Counted from the first letter of the stretch, positions 12,480 to 24,208 are shown. The stretch: 64,000 nt of DNA from Chenopodium formosanum (GCA_024500155.1 CM044860.1:6744501-6808500), one strand, 5' to 3'. The notes: generated by a model from the sequence alone, not told the origin. Program-made: numbers and translations.

Positions 12480-13650
12480 GGTGAGTTGAATCGGGCGATT
12501 TTCCGGCGAGTTGGGTGGTTTGAGGGAGGAGATGTTGACCGACTTGTAAGGTTTGACTTGGTAGTATGTAAGATCGTACAAGTGTGTTTTAAAGAGAAGT
12601 GAATTAATTAGCTTAGAATTTGAGATGTGTTGGATGAAAGTGGAAACAGAGAGTAATTGACTAACGGCCAACCGTAGCTGCTATATCCGGTTAACGGTTA
12701 GAGATTTGTCAAATGGGTGTACAAGATGGTTATTGTTGGGAATAGAAATGCCAATTTGAGTGTTTTGAGTCTAATAGAAATTTGAGTCATGATGAATTAG
12801 TATGTCTATGTACATGTCGAAATATGAATTTGGTTTATTCTGGATTGGTTTCGAATCCGGTCGGTTGGGTAAGTTTTGACACATCTAATCGTTATTGAGT
12901 CACTCGACCACTTGGGTATGTTGCTTTATCGGTTTCTTTTTACGTTACTCTCAAACTTTTGCACTACTCACATACACGATATACTACATTGTTCAATGAT
13001 GATGTCGTTATGTAATTTATAATGTTATTACTTGTTAGAATTGTTTCAATGTACAACTTTTGTATATCAGCATTTTAGTTATTTGCTTTGTTCTAATTAA
13101 CCATTACAAAATATTATGGAGTACCGGTTAGATTTTCACGTTGTCAAACATGCATTCAAAGTGGGAGTAATTTTTGTAGGTTTGGACTTTGAAATGTTTT
13201 CGATCTTAAACTACTTTAATTAAGTCTTTTAGAGTGATTTTTTCTTAGATAGAGTTGAATTTTATGTGCACTGGTTGTGTACTTGTGTTTAGATATATAT
13301 AGGGTATGTAGGTGATTTTCAAGTTATGTTGATTCTCTTTTTGCTAATTGAGACAATTTCTTTGTCTAGGTAATTAAAGTCATGATTACATGCAAGAGAT
13401 TATAATAAATTCAACCCAACTTAAAGGTTGAATAAAATCATCCATGTTCAAGTAAAAGGGAGTACTAGTTAAATAATGCACAACATCACAAGGAAAGAAA
13501 GATGAGCAATTGTGAAGTAGAAGATATCTCTCTTTTGATTTCTATGATGGAAGTAGACATAAACTTTCACAAGTAACAACACTCCAACGTCAAAGGCCGT
13601 GTATAAAATACGCAGTATAAAACTTTTTATTGTACCGTTTCAATATTGTA

Positions 13651-13978
13651 CTCCATCCATCCCATAATATAGTTTCTGTTTTTCTATTTTGGAGAATCAA
13701 AATGTTATTCCTGTGTCTATTTTTGAATAGTATGTAAAAACCATTATACCCTCACTTTTTAATTTTATTTATTATACTTCCTAATTTACCCTTAAATTTT
13801 ACACATGCCTTATATTTTTTTTCATTTTCTCTCTCTAACTTTAGTGTATGATTATACTTTTCACTTTTATTAATTTACTTTATCTACTTTCTCCTCCTAT
13901 TTCTTAAATATCGAAAAAAAAAACACAAACAAGAACTATACTCCGTAGTATGGGACGGAGCCTCCGTCACGGAGGGAG
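13651..13978. mobile_element. Stowaway-type MITE, about 328 bp
   Basis: The left end CTCCATCCATCCCATAATATAG matches, in reverse, the right end that includes TATGGGACGGAG and GGAGGGAG. TA dinucleotides flank both ends (13649-13650 and 13979-13980), as expected for Tc1/mariner-type insertion. The right terminus contains a short extra CCTCCGTCACG segment that breaks the inverted repeat. Confidence 0.8.
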
Positions 13979-15253
13979 TACTACAAGTACTTTTTTTTAA
14001 TTGATCAAACATAAATTATGTGACCTTAATATTTATCTCGTTGCAATAAATTTAATTAACCACTATCTACTTTTCCATTTGTAAATGTGGTAAACGACCA
14101 ACTCAATAAAAATTTAAGCAGATGGTTAAAATTCAAGACTGATTTTTATACGTTATCATGTCCCTTCACATGAGAGTCTTTTGGACTTAATGTGGATGTG
14201 ATATGAGCCCCTTATACCAGCATGAAACTTTTCACTTGATAGTGGGGTGTGGTTGAAATTTGAACATGTGACCTTTATGTCACGTTGGCTTCGTATATAT
14301 GATAATATACCATGTTAAAGGACTAATTTAATAAAAAAATTTATGCTTATGGTTAAAGTTTAGGATCAATTTACATACTCAATTAAAATGACATGAATTT
14401 AAAACCATGACCATCATAATGAAATGTAAACACGTTTGTTATATATATATATATATAGATATAGATATATATCATCATCATCTATCATTCGTGATTATTC
14501 TTTTTTCATGATTCATGATGAAGAAGCAATGCAAGAATTGAAGCAAAAGCCACTAAAAGTTTCTAGAGACTTGTAAGCTATGTATAACGCACGCACTTTC
14601 CCTGAAACTCATCCTTCACACCACATTTTTACGAAATCAACAACTTGTATTATTTTGTATTTTTGTAAATAATTAACTAGATCACAACAACCAAGATTAT
14701 ATAAATGGCAATAAACCTCGTCCATATTCTTCGTCTATCTTTCCATCACCTTAACGTGTTAATTTTATTTTTGAAGTTGCATGATCCTAATAATACACGT
14801 TATATATCCATTTACCTACACATGCATTACTTCTAATTTTTATTTATCTAGTTTTACCAAGAAGCCATCTCACTTTTATAAAAATTATCAACCAAAACTA
14901 CAAAACTTGTGCATGATTAAAATAAAACCCATCCAAAATCCATCTTTTCACACCAACGCTAACATATATTACCATACTTTTGCGTCTATATCTACTCCTA
15001 GTTTAATTACGTTGATTAAAATATCAAAAGCCACGCTTCGCATGCAGTAATATATAGAACTTGAGATCAAATTACGTCTACATTATTGTTGTCTTTCCAA
15101 TAAAAAGACATTTGTACTGGTTGTATTATTTACAAAACTTTAATTTTCTGTCTTACATTGGAGCAGTTTACCTATATCTTTGACTTGGCATATCAAATAA
15201 CCAATAACCTTTCCTTCAAAACATGCGCAATCTTTTTTCTCCCTCTTTCTCCA

Positions 15254-15261
15254 TATAAATA
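15254..15261 (+). promoter_or_regulatory. TATA box candidate for the RING-H2 gene
   Basis: TATAAATA lies 78 bp upstream of the start codon at 15339, after a CT-rich stretch. That spacing allows transcription to start at about 15285 with a leader near 50 bases, typical of a compact intronless plant gene. Confidence 0.55.
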
Positions 15262-15338
15262 TGTTTACGCACATCCATCAAATAATTGTATTAATAAAGC
15301 AAAGCTTAGTTTAATTTGAAGGCGGCTAAACATCCCCC

Positions 15339-15749
15339 ATGGATATCTTTCAATCGGTCATTTTCGTCGTCTCCATCGTCGTAATTTTCCCATTGTTGAA
15401 GAGATTGTTTTGGCAAGAGGGCCGCCTCCCGGCCACCACGTATCGAGGCAACCCGAGCACGGATGCTCCATTTTGCTTGGTGTGCCTCTATGGGGTGGTT
15501 CGAGGCGAACAAATACGGGTACTGCCTAAATGTAAGCATTGCTACCATGTTGAGTGTATAGATGCATGGTTTAAGTCTCATTCTACGTGCCCCGTTTGTA
15601 GGGATCAAGTTATTCCTAACCTCCATCAAGAACAAAGATTTAAGAAGAGAAATATTGTTTTTTGTATGTTATTATTTGTTGAAGATTTGTCTAGTAAATT
15701 GGGTTATCCTCTTGATTTTGGGATCAGCTTACTAGTTTCATGTGTATGA
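15339..15749 (+). CDS. Small RING-H2 finger protein with N-terminal membrane segment (ATL/RHA-like)
   Basis: A single open frame of 136 residues with no intron. Residues 4-20 form a hydrophobic segment likely to anchor the protein in a membrane. The RING-H2 domain spans about 46-87, with zinc ligands C46, C49, C65, H67, H70, C73, C84 and C87; the W at 77 in the D-A-W-F pattern helps E2 binding in this family. The protein is probably an E3 ubiquitin ligase; the target is unknown. It is shorter than most ATL proteins, which often exceed 200 residues, and it lacks an obvious GLD motif before the RING. The C-terminal 30 residues are hydrophobic and not recognised. Family assignment is firm; the subfamily is not. 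Confidence 0.88.
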   Translation: MDIFQSVIFVVSIVVIFPLLKRLFWQEGRLPATTYRGNPSTDAPFCLVCLYGVVRGEQIRVLPKCKHCYHVECIDAWFKSHSTCPVCRDQVIPNLHQEQRFKKRNIVFCMLLFVEDLSSKLGYPLDFGISLLVSCV

Positions 15750-16560
15750 CTTTTCTACTAGCTAAGTAGCTATAGAAATAATGAATAATCAAGATAAGAA
15801 TAATTTTAGCTTTTTTTCAACCTTTAAAGAAGCTATAATTGGTTACTAGTTTCATGTGTAAGACAATTCCTTTGTTAATTTAATTGGTTTCTTCTTATAT
15901 CTCACATTTTGCTTGTTAAATGTATTTACATTATCGGTATTGTTTAAGTGGCTGTTTGGTTAGATGTATTTATAAATGAAAAATATCTTTGTACGTAGTT
16001 AAAATATTTGACATTAGAATAATCATTGAAAAAATTGATTGTTTAGTTCAATTTTATGGATATTTACAGTTTTCACGTAGATTTTAGTTGTTGTGTTCAA
16101 TCAAAATCAATCTATGGACATACTAGTACTCCGTAAATATATATATACTCCGTACATAAATTGAACTGATGATTACATACAAGGAAGAGCCAATCAAGCT
16201 AGCTAGGAGATAAATGGATAGTTTAGGAGAAGCACGTACTTGTAGTAGTTTGGACTGAAGAAGTTAATTAAGGATTATTTGATGTTAATTTATTTGTTTA
16301 CAAATAAATATGCTTATTATGGAGTATGAATCAGACCATATTATATAGCCCACCAGGAAGTACATGGTACCAGTATGTAGTTGGTACTAAATCTTATCAT
16401 TGCTTGACATATGACATTAAAATTGGACTTGCTGGTAATAAAAGTGTTCTAGAACATTAAGAGTCATTATGATTTGATTTACATAGACAACAATACACTA
16501 CTTAGTCAAACTTGAAAAGAGAATATGTAATACATGGGGCGTGTACGTCTCTCTAAATTT

Positions 16561-16830
16561 TATACTTTCTCTGTTTGATTTTATTCACTCTACAAATTAA
16601 AATTTTATTACTTATGGAGTATTTTTTTTTTTTTTTTTTTTTTTGGCTGGATAGTTTAAGTGAAAGATGAATTATTGAATAATTGTCGAAAGTATATATA
16701 ATGATGTGAGAGTAAAGTAATAATCCTTACAGTCACAATCAATTAGTCATTATTTATGATATGGGACAATTTCAAATAAATAAATCATCAAAAGCAAAAC
16801 TTACTCAAATAATAGGAGACAGATAAAGTA
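16561..16830. mobile_element. Degraded Stowaway-like element
   Basis: TATACTTTCTCTGTTTG on the left pairs imperfectly with the reverse complement of GGAGACAGATAAAGTAT on the right, and both ends touch a TA. The interior carries a T-tract of about 22 bases. The terminal motifs differ from the canonical CTCCCTCCGTCCC, so this is an older or divergent subfamily. Confidence 0.4.
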
Positions 16831-17280
16831 TTGGTTTAAAATTTTTCTGATATTACTAATTTTGAAAAAAAATAAAATAAAAATCTAATGCTATTCTTGA
16901 CATATGTGGGGCTTCTATTAGAGACTTTCTAGTCAGCTTGTCACACAATTACATAACTGCTTTTTCATTAAAATTAAAGTTCATTAAAGGTGATGAGTAC
17001 ATTGAGTATGTAGTGTCACTAATATAAAGTTGATGTATTAACTTGTTTAACAATAGAATTCCTAGGGCCATTTTTTTCTTTTCTAGAAAGATGTAATGAC
17101 TCATGAAGATTTGATCTTGTAGTCGTTATCTTTGAAAAAAGAAGAGCCAATAGTGAATAGTTAAAGTGAAACGTTGTCTATTTGATATTTTAAATTATGT
17201 ATATTAGTAGATAATTAAAATGTTAAGGTATGATATGTTTTAAAAAAAAAAAAGTAAAAACAGTCTTACAATACAAGTAA

Positions 17281-17512
17281 GGGCCTGTTCACATTTACTT
17301 AATTTCAGTTCAGTTCAGTTCAGTTCAGCTCCAATCAGTTCAGTTCAGTTCAGTTCAGCTCCAATTAGTTCAGTTCAGTTCAGCTCTTAATTTCCCTCTC
17401 ACATAAAATATTCATTTCAGCTCAATTCAGTTCAGTTCAGTTCCAATCAGTTCAGTTCAGTTCAGCTCCAATCAGTTCAGTTCAGCTCAATTCAGTAAAT
17501 ATGAACAGGCCC
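17281..17512. mobile_element. Tourist/PIF-Harbinger-like MITE made of CAGTT repeats
   Basis: The element starts with GGGCCTGTTCACATTTA and ends with AAATATGAACAGGCCC. It is flanked by TAA on both sides (17278-17280 and 17513-17515). The 3-bp TAA duplication and the GGGCCTGTT terminus fit PIF/Harbinger elements. Almost the whole 232-bp interior is a tandem array of CAGTT pentamers interrupted by CCAAT and CTCAATT units. Confidence 0.8.
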
Positions 17513-17789
17513 TAAGTAACAAATTATTTGTTTCATGGGACTATCCAAAAGGACATAACACATAACCACTACTATATACTCCTACTTGTATTTATTAATG
17601 CTTATATTAAATTACTTTGTACTTTAAATTATGGAATTAAGTTAAATTATGTAGGAACATAAAATCCAATTTTAAAGAAAAAAAAAAGTTGTGCTCTATT
17701 CCATCCCTTTCCAAGGAGAGGAGGATATGAGAATATTTATTTTTTGAAAGTATTTTCAACAAAAAAACATAATAATTAAGGGTGTTTTC

Positions 17790-18100
17790 ATATATAATGC
17801 TCAAAAAGGCTAAAATTTTCAAATTACACCCTTTTTACAAAAAATTCCCTTCATACCGTCCACATAAGCAAGTTTGTTATTTTTTTTAAAAAAAAAATTC
17901 AATCAACACAAAACCGCTAATTGAATTAGCGATTTATAAGAATTTGTTTATGTATAAACCGCTAATTCAATTAGCGGTTTATTAGTAAATTGTAGTAAAA
18001 AAAAATAATTTAAATGCTAAGTTGGACGGTATGGGGGGAATTTTTTGTAAAAGAAATGTAATTTGGGAATTTTCGCATCTTTGAACTATTTTTATGGAAA
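17790..18100. repeat. Foldback repeat with nested AATTAGCG palindromes
   Basis: The left arm (about 17790-17862, containing TTACAAAAAATTCCCTTCAT and ACCGTCCA) is nearly complementary to the right arm (about 18021-18098). Between the arms are two short perfect palindromes, CGCTAATTGAATTAGCG near 17914 and CCGCTAATTCAATTAGCGG near 17958. I saw no clear target duplication, so the transposon family is uncertain. Confidence 0.7.
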
Positions 18101-18254
18101 TCAAATATCTTTGGGTTAGAGTACGTACATATAAGATCATTACAAGAATGAATATCGTTTCAATTGTATGATTCTTATAAAATTTCAAAGGCAGATCACA
18201 ATATAAAAGTATTTCCCCTCAAAAAAAAAAAAAAAAAAGTATTAAGCAAGACTA

Positions 18255-18373
18255 AGAGCCTGTTCACTTCAGCTTAATTTTAGTTCAGTTCCAATCAATT
18301 CAGCTTCTAATTTCTTTCTCTCATAAAGTATTCATTTCAGCTCAATTCACTTTAGTTCAGTTCAGTTCAGTTC
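18255..18373. mobile_element. Truncated Tourist-like CAGTT element
   Basis: It begins with GAGCCTGTTCACTTCAGCTT, matching the terminus of the element at 17281, continues with CAGTT units and stops without the opposite terminus. It is the second copy within one kilobase. Confidence 0.6.
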
Positions 18374-18729
18374 CTTATGAAAATTTATTTTTGTTATAAA
18401 TTGAATCTAAATAGCTCTTATCAAAACTTATTACTAGTGTTCTTAGTAGTTCTTCTTACAATTAAAGAATAATACGAGTATAAAAATTGGAGTATTGAAT
18501 TGGGCCAAACCGAATAATGATATGGGTCCAACCCATTTATCAAGCTTTATAGTTTTTTACTTTTTTATTTTTTATTTTTATCTTCAGAAGGAAAGCTCAA
18601 CATATCAAAGTGAAGCATTAGCAATGGCATTTCTCTCCATTTGAGTAATCCTTGCAATTTCTTGCCAATTCTCTGGTTTGTTCTTCTTCTGCCTCCTATT
18701 TCTTTCTTTGCATTTTTTTTACTGATATA

Positions 18730-19170
18730 ATGTTTCTGTTATCAACAAATACTGCAATTTGTTCCCAATTTTGCGTTTTATTCATTGAATTTTGTGGCAG
18801 TTTCCTGCTTTGAATTAATTAATATTATTGCTCTGCAATTGAATTTGTTATAAAGTTGGGTAATTTTCTGCTCATTTGGGAATTTTAACTTTTGCAATTT
18901 TGTTTCATTTTTTTTAAGAATATACTCAAGCAAATTATGCGCTGAAATTACAGGAATAAATCAATGTTTTTATGAATTAATGTTTCTGTTTTCAACAAAT
19001 ACTGTAGTTCATACCCAATTTTGCTTTCTTGCATTGAATTAATGTATTTTATTGCTTTGAAATTGAAGCTATTATTTTGTTGGATAATACTCATTTGGGA
19101 TTCATATTTTTGCAATTGGGTTTTAATTTGTAGAAATAATCGAAGCAAACTATGTTTTAGAAATTACAGG
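18730..19170 (+). repeat. Imperfect tandem duplication of about 216 bp covering two 3' splice sites in the uL18 leader
   Basis: The copies run from about 18730 to 18955 and from about 18965 to 19170. Both share AATGTTTCTGTT, TCAACAAATACTG, CCCAATTTTGC, CTCATTTGGGA and the end AATTACAGGAATAAAT. The two CAG trinucleotides (18951-18953 and 19167-19169) are 216 bp apart, and each follows a plausible intron end. The second lies 22 bp upstream of the uL18 start codon. Confidence 0.75.
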
Positions 19171-19191
19171 AATAAATAAATCTGAAAGAGG

Positions 19192-21028
19192 ATGGCTTGT
19201 AGCATATCGTCTTGTGCATTTCTGGTATCATCAGAGTTGTTTCGACCTCGAATGAACAAACCCACTTCACTTTCATGGTCTTCTTCAATGCCCCAATTGA
19301 ATCTCTCACTCAATTCCAGGCCTAATTTGTCAAATTCCTTTCCCAAACAGGTACTATTCTTGCTTCAATATTCCTCTTTTAAGTATGTTAGTATGTATGT
19401 GCTGTTGATGTCTCGAGCTGGATTTAGTTGCCACATTGCTAGTTTAAATTTACACGAACAATGTCAACTATTTTCGGGTGGAGGTAGTATGTTTAGCCTT
19501 TTCTTGAGTTCCATTATATATATGGTTTATTCATTTGTTGTGTTCTTCAGTTTCTAGTGGAGTAGTGGTAGTGTTTTAATGTAGTGCTTCCTAGTTCCTT
19601 TCCTCTTGTTTCAAAATAATTGGCAACGATTAACATTTGGTATTAAAAGTTAACTTTGATGTGGGATTTTTTTGAGATTTGGGTTTAGTTAGTATGGCTG
19701 AGATTGTCATCTATGGCTTTTGATATGGGAATAATCATTAACAGTAACATTATCTAATGTGGCTTTTCGTATTATGATCAGAGTAGAAGTATGCTTGAGA
19801 ATGTGGTTTACATTTTAACTGTACTTGTTGGTCTAAATGGATTCATCGTGTCACACATATACAAAATGAGATCACATTGCTTCATCCTTCCAAGCATATG
19901 CTATATGATTCTTTTAGGAGGAGGCTAGTCGTTTGGATTTCTGTGCATTATACAAGAAACTTTGATTGGATTTTCCGTGCTAGTCGTCAGTCAGATGATT
20001 GTGCTTGTCTGGTTGAGAAACAGTGAGTGTAATATCTTATTTTGATAACGGCCTTGTATGATATTCAATCAGAATGATCGATTTGGTATGCATTCTCTGA
20101 TAGCAGAAATTTAAACAATCTTGTCTTAGTGGAAGAAAAAGTCTTTTCACCTTGCTATTAAGGCAACAATGAGTACATACTTTTATTGAGTGAACTGTAG
20201 TTGGAGTTGGTCAAGGTTTTATTGATGTCTTTGAGTACCATGGAGTTGACTAATAGTTAGGCATTAAATAGATCATGTATGAGAGTTAAGGCGTGAAGAG
20301 ATTGTGTTATTGTGTTTGCATTAATCTTGCAAATATGATTAAGCTGCCAAATCTCAAGGTGTATCATTGTTACTGAGCTCAACTTTGTCTGAGAGATATA
20401 CTTTCATGTTCCAACAGTTTCTTGGGACTGATATATTCTTTTGTATTAATCTATACATGTTCTCAACAAAATCCATGTCTCTTGCATCTGTTATGGCTTT
20501 TCAATCCTACATTCTAAAATATGAAGCCAGTTGACCTCGGATTTTTGTTTGAAAAAGTATTTGCTCTTTTCTCATAAAATAGGTTTAGTTTGCTCTTTCA
20601 TTTCCCCACCTGAATTTCAGTTATTTATGTAGGACTTTGTCGTTCAAGCCGCATGGACAAGAAGATCTCGGGGAGAACCAAAGAAAACCGGGAGGAAATC
20701 ATGGAAACAACGAACTGATATGTATTTAAGACCTTTTCTGCTGAATGTTTACTTCTCAAAACGGTTCATTCATGCCAAAGTGATGCACCGTGGAACCAGC
20801 AAAGTGATTTCTGTTGCCACCACTAATGCCAAGGATCTAAGAACTACCTTGCCATCTCTAATTGATAATAATGCCTGTAGAGTGGTGGGTAAGCTCATTG
20901 CTGAGCGATCAAAAGATGCCGATGTATATGCTTTGGCCTATGAGCCTAGGAAAGATGAGCGTATTGAGGGCAAGCTTGGTATTGTCTTAGACACCATAAA
21001 AGAAAACGGGATCATATTTGTAGACTAA
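19192..21028 (+). CDS. Organelle-targeted uL18 (L18p/L5e) family ribosomal protein
   Basis: Coding exons are 19192-19350 and 20633-21028, joined in phase to give 184 residues. In bacterial-type ribosomes uL18 binds 5S rRNA in the central protuberance. Residues 1 to about 53 are rich in S, N, P and R with few acids and look like a chloroplast or mitochondrial presequence. The core follows: a basic patch R-R-S-R-G-E-P-K-K-T-G-R-K, then K-V-M-H-R-G-T-S-K-V-I-S-V-A-T-T-N and the helix ending in G-K-L-I-A-E-R. This resembles the Arabidopsis 'L18p/L5e family' proteins (such as At1g08845) rather than plastid RPL18 itself (recalled knowledge). The upstream region probably contains a leader intron from about 18677 (CTCTG/GTTTGT) to one of two duplicated acceptors. 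The compartment cannot be decided by eye. Confidence 0.85.
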
Positions 21029-21981
21029 AGTAATTTCAATTTTTAGTTATGATGTAGAGCAAAATTATGTCCTTGATGGTTTCTTGCTCGAGTTAATTGG
21101 CATTTTATAATTTTCAATTATGATCAACCCATCAGAGGCAATCTTCAGGGCTACAGATGTGTTACTACACTTGGAAGCTATGTTACTCGGACTTTTCATC
21201 TCATCTCAGATTCCCAGGTACCCGTGTCGGACCCTTGATATTAGGACATAGCTTAGAAGTGTTGTGTCTGAGGACTTTTCATCTCATCTCATCAGGTATC
21301 CGAGTCTGAGTAACATAGCTTAGAAGTGTTGTGTCTACAGTCTACCCTCACTTACAGAGTCCAGTTAATTCTCTGCTCATTGCTCCAGAAGTTAAGTCGA
21401 CAAATTCTTCAATATATTCTATCTTCCTTTGAGTAAAAAAATAAAATCTTCTCTAAACAAGTCATTACAATTGAAGTGTGGCAATATACTTAGGAATGAA
21501 CTTAGTGCAATTGAGAATTTAAAGGAGTAATCTTGACTGTTATAGTTACTTCGCTTAGCTGCTTAGCATCACAGACCATCCTCAAACTTCTAAGTAAACG
21601 ATTTCGCATTTTTCTGTAACATGATTCTAGTTGATGCATAAATCGACAGCAGGGCGAGTGGAAAAATAGGCGAAATATTCATACTGAGAAAATGAGTAAA
21701 TGCTCCTCGTAAGTCATAGACTTGTTCCGAGCCATATTAACCTGGGTTTTACTAACAATCTTAGATGAACTTGCAAGGCGGAAGTCACCTTGCCAGGAGT
21801 CATTCTTTGTAAAAATTACAAATATCCATTGCCTTTGGTTCAAATAATATTGACATCATGACAAAATCTGTAAAGCAATGAAAAAAAAAAAAAAACTGCA
21901 GGAAATTTCTCGTACTGCAAGAGTAAGGTGCCGTGATCAACTACAATTCCTAGTTTCTAGCCAAACATCAAAACTTCCACA
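21029..21981. other. Convergent spacer between the uL18 and SRP9 3' ends
   Basis: The two genes point towards each other here, so both 3' UTRs lie in this stretch. It contains an inverted/tandem repeat element at 21175-21340 and a poly-A stretch near 21882. No gene seen. Confidence 0.7.
21175..21340. repeat. Small inverted-terminal repeat element with internal tandem duplication
   Basis: AAGCTATGTTACTCGGACTT at the left is nearly the reverse complement of GAGTCTGAGTAACATAGCTT ending at 21321. Inside, GGACTTTTCATCTCATCTCA and CATAGCTTAGAAGTGTTGTG each occur twice, about 67-84 bp apart. CTATGTT(A/G)CTCGGACTC ends are common in dispersed plant MITE-like repeats (recalled knowledge). No clean target duplication is visible. 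Confidence 0.6.
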
Positions 21982-24208
21982 TCATTGTTTTCTTCCCCTT
22001 CCTTTCTTTGATGGCTGAACCTCCATCTGTTCTTTCCCCGTGACTTCTGCTATATCAACTGCAAAATACAGAAGTGGAACTTTTCAGCAAAATGTGACAA
22101 AAAAAGAGCAATTCTAAATTGTCAGAAAATCATTAACCGTAGCAAGTAGCAACATCTTTGGTCTACAACGATTTCATTTTTCTGTATTCTAAATACTGCT
22201 CCCTTGAGTAATCAATCCAACGCATATAATATCCATGCATGCAAAGTGTGTGTGTGTGTGCGCATGTTTGGGGAGAGGGGAGGTCAATAATACATGTATA
22301 GTCAAAGCACATCCTCTATCAATAATATAATCAGAGATGCATCCTCTATCAATTATTTCAAGAATCAGAGATACACAGATATCTTCAGGGGATGCTGCAA
22401 TTGCTGCCCCTTGGAAGTTAGAAATAGAACAGAAAATGACTAGTACCTTCAGGACCTCGAGCCATCAAAGCAAAAAAAATATTGTTAAGCTTCTCCATCT
22501 TCTTTGCATCCTGTGCTTGGTCAGTCTTAAACTTGAGGCACTAGTGAAGAGATCACAAAAGCAAAGACAAGGCTCAGAACAAGGATCCACAAACTAAAAC
22601 AGTCATGATAAATGAACAAACACTAGAAAATGAGGTTTACATTCACGATTCAAACAAGAATCCATAAACTAAAAATAGTCGGAAAATACCCTCCCTCTTT
22701 CTTTCACTGTGTACTTCAAAAATACCTCTACAAGTTTCAGTGTCTCACCATATGCATAAAAAAAACCAATTGAATTACCAGGAGATCATGTGAAACGCAT
22801 GCATACATACGATGCTAAAAGTGTAGCTAGTAGCTAATAACATTTCCCTACCATGCCAATTATAACAGCAATTAAGCTTCAAGGGCCACAGTAGAAAGAA
22901 ATGACAGAAATAATACCATAGCCAACATATTGATAATGGCCTCTAAACCAGCCCATTTTAATCAATAGTAATCAATAAAGGCGGGTAACAGCAGACAACC
23001 ACATTTTCTCTCAAATTTCAGATGTAAAGTAAATCAGCATAATTAAAAATCAAATTCAGCAACATATGTCAACTTCTGGAGCATATATTTTTCACAACCC
23101 CTTATTACTCAAGCCATGCATTGCAGAGAAAGAAGCAGTTATGCTAAATAGGTCAGACTCACTTCAAAAGAGTATGAATAATACAAATTTAAACATTTCC
23201 AATTAATCTCTCACTTCAATATATCTGATAATTTCACCCTTCAAAAAACACACCTTAAGTAGTTAGCCTTGACAAGACTTGATATAATCCAACAAAGTAC
23301 TACAACATAACCCCAAAAGACATCCTCAACCTACTAATAGCTTGATCTCAATACTATATCCCTTCACGAGTTCACGGTGATGTTCTTGTTAGGCAGAATT
23401 GAGTTACTCTACTTCAATGTGCTATTTAACACAAATTACTTCGTAACATAGTGCAGTAGAGAATATACTCTTAAAGTTAAAAGAGTAAACTGCCAAAACA
23501 CCTCACCACTACATTATAGAAATCCCTAAATCACCAAACACTTTTACAGAATCTACCATCTGCAATCTGCTGATCAATCCTACTAACATATAACCATCAT
23601 CTGCTAATTTTCAAACAAGCTTCATATCGAAAATTTCTTCCACCCACAACATTTAGCAACATCACTTCTATCATTCACACAGCCAAACTGGGACCAGGTT
23701 AACAATAAAAACCCTAAGTTTCATCATTTGCCCTAATCTACACTCAATTGGCACATTCTAAGCTTCAAATCCAGATGGTATTTGAGCATGATCATTGTAG
23801 TATAACAAAAAATCACAGAAAATTCTGAAGACCACCATTCTAGCAAGTTCAGTATTATTGTAAAAGGGTGTAATTCGAAATCTAACACAGAAAAACAAAT
23901 CAAATTCCCAAAATAAAAATAAAAAAGCAGGAAGAAATCGAGCAATACCTCCTTATTATCAGTAACTTTGAGAACCAATTTTCCATCACAATGTCGATAT
24001 TTCATCGAATAACGAGTCTGCATTGAAACGAGAAACATAATCAAACCCAATTTCTTACAAAATTCCAACAACTAATGATTGAGAAAAAAAACAAAAAGAT
24101 TAAGATTAAGATTGAATGATGGTGTACAAGACTTACAGATTCAGGATCGGCGCGAAATAATTGGACGGATCGCTCGACGAATTCATCCCACGAAGTTACG
24201 TAGACCAT
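21982..24208 (-). CDS. SRP9: Signal recognition particle 9 kDa subunit (SRP9)
   Basis: Exons on the minus strand: 24208-24137, 24017-23949, 22540-22447 and 22058-21982, joined in phase to give 103 residues, the usual plant length. SRP9 pairs with SRP14 to bind the Alu domain of SRP RNA and delays elongation while ribosomes dock on the ER. The sequence is very close to recalled Arabidopsis SRP9: it starts M-V-Y-V-T-S-W-D-E-F, has the central K-Y-R-H-C-D-G-K-L-V-L-K-V-T-D strand pair, and ends in a basic K-K-G-R-G-R-K-Q tail. The start at 24208 is the only ATG that fits the family N-terminus. Intron 2 is long (about 1.4 kb) and unremarkable apart from a GT microsatellite in the next intron near 22247. 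Confidence 0.96.

Larger units (their letters stand above)
12480..15338. other. Spacer between the protease and RING-H2 genes
   Basis: It holds the protease promoter region, a Stowaway MITE (13651-13978), a TA/GATA-rich microsatellite (about 14440-14470), and the RING-H2 promoter at its right end. The 89-codon ORF at 14781 has no domain and is AT-biased. I see no other gene. Confidence 0.7.
15750..18599. other. Repeat-rich spacer
   Basis: No gene seen. The spacer holds ACTCCGTA-type motifs (about 16130-16155), a degraded Stowaway-like element (about 16561-16830) with a T-tract, the Tourist-like element at 17281-17512, a foldback repeat at about 17790-18100 and a truncated Tourist-like copy at 18255-18373. 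Confidence 0.7.

Noticed and set aside
14781..15050. An 89-codon open frame upstream of the RING-H2 gene
   Set aside because: AT-biased residues (I, N, K, Y, T), no domain, and it overlaps the presumed promoter region.
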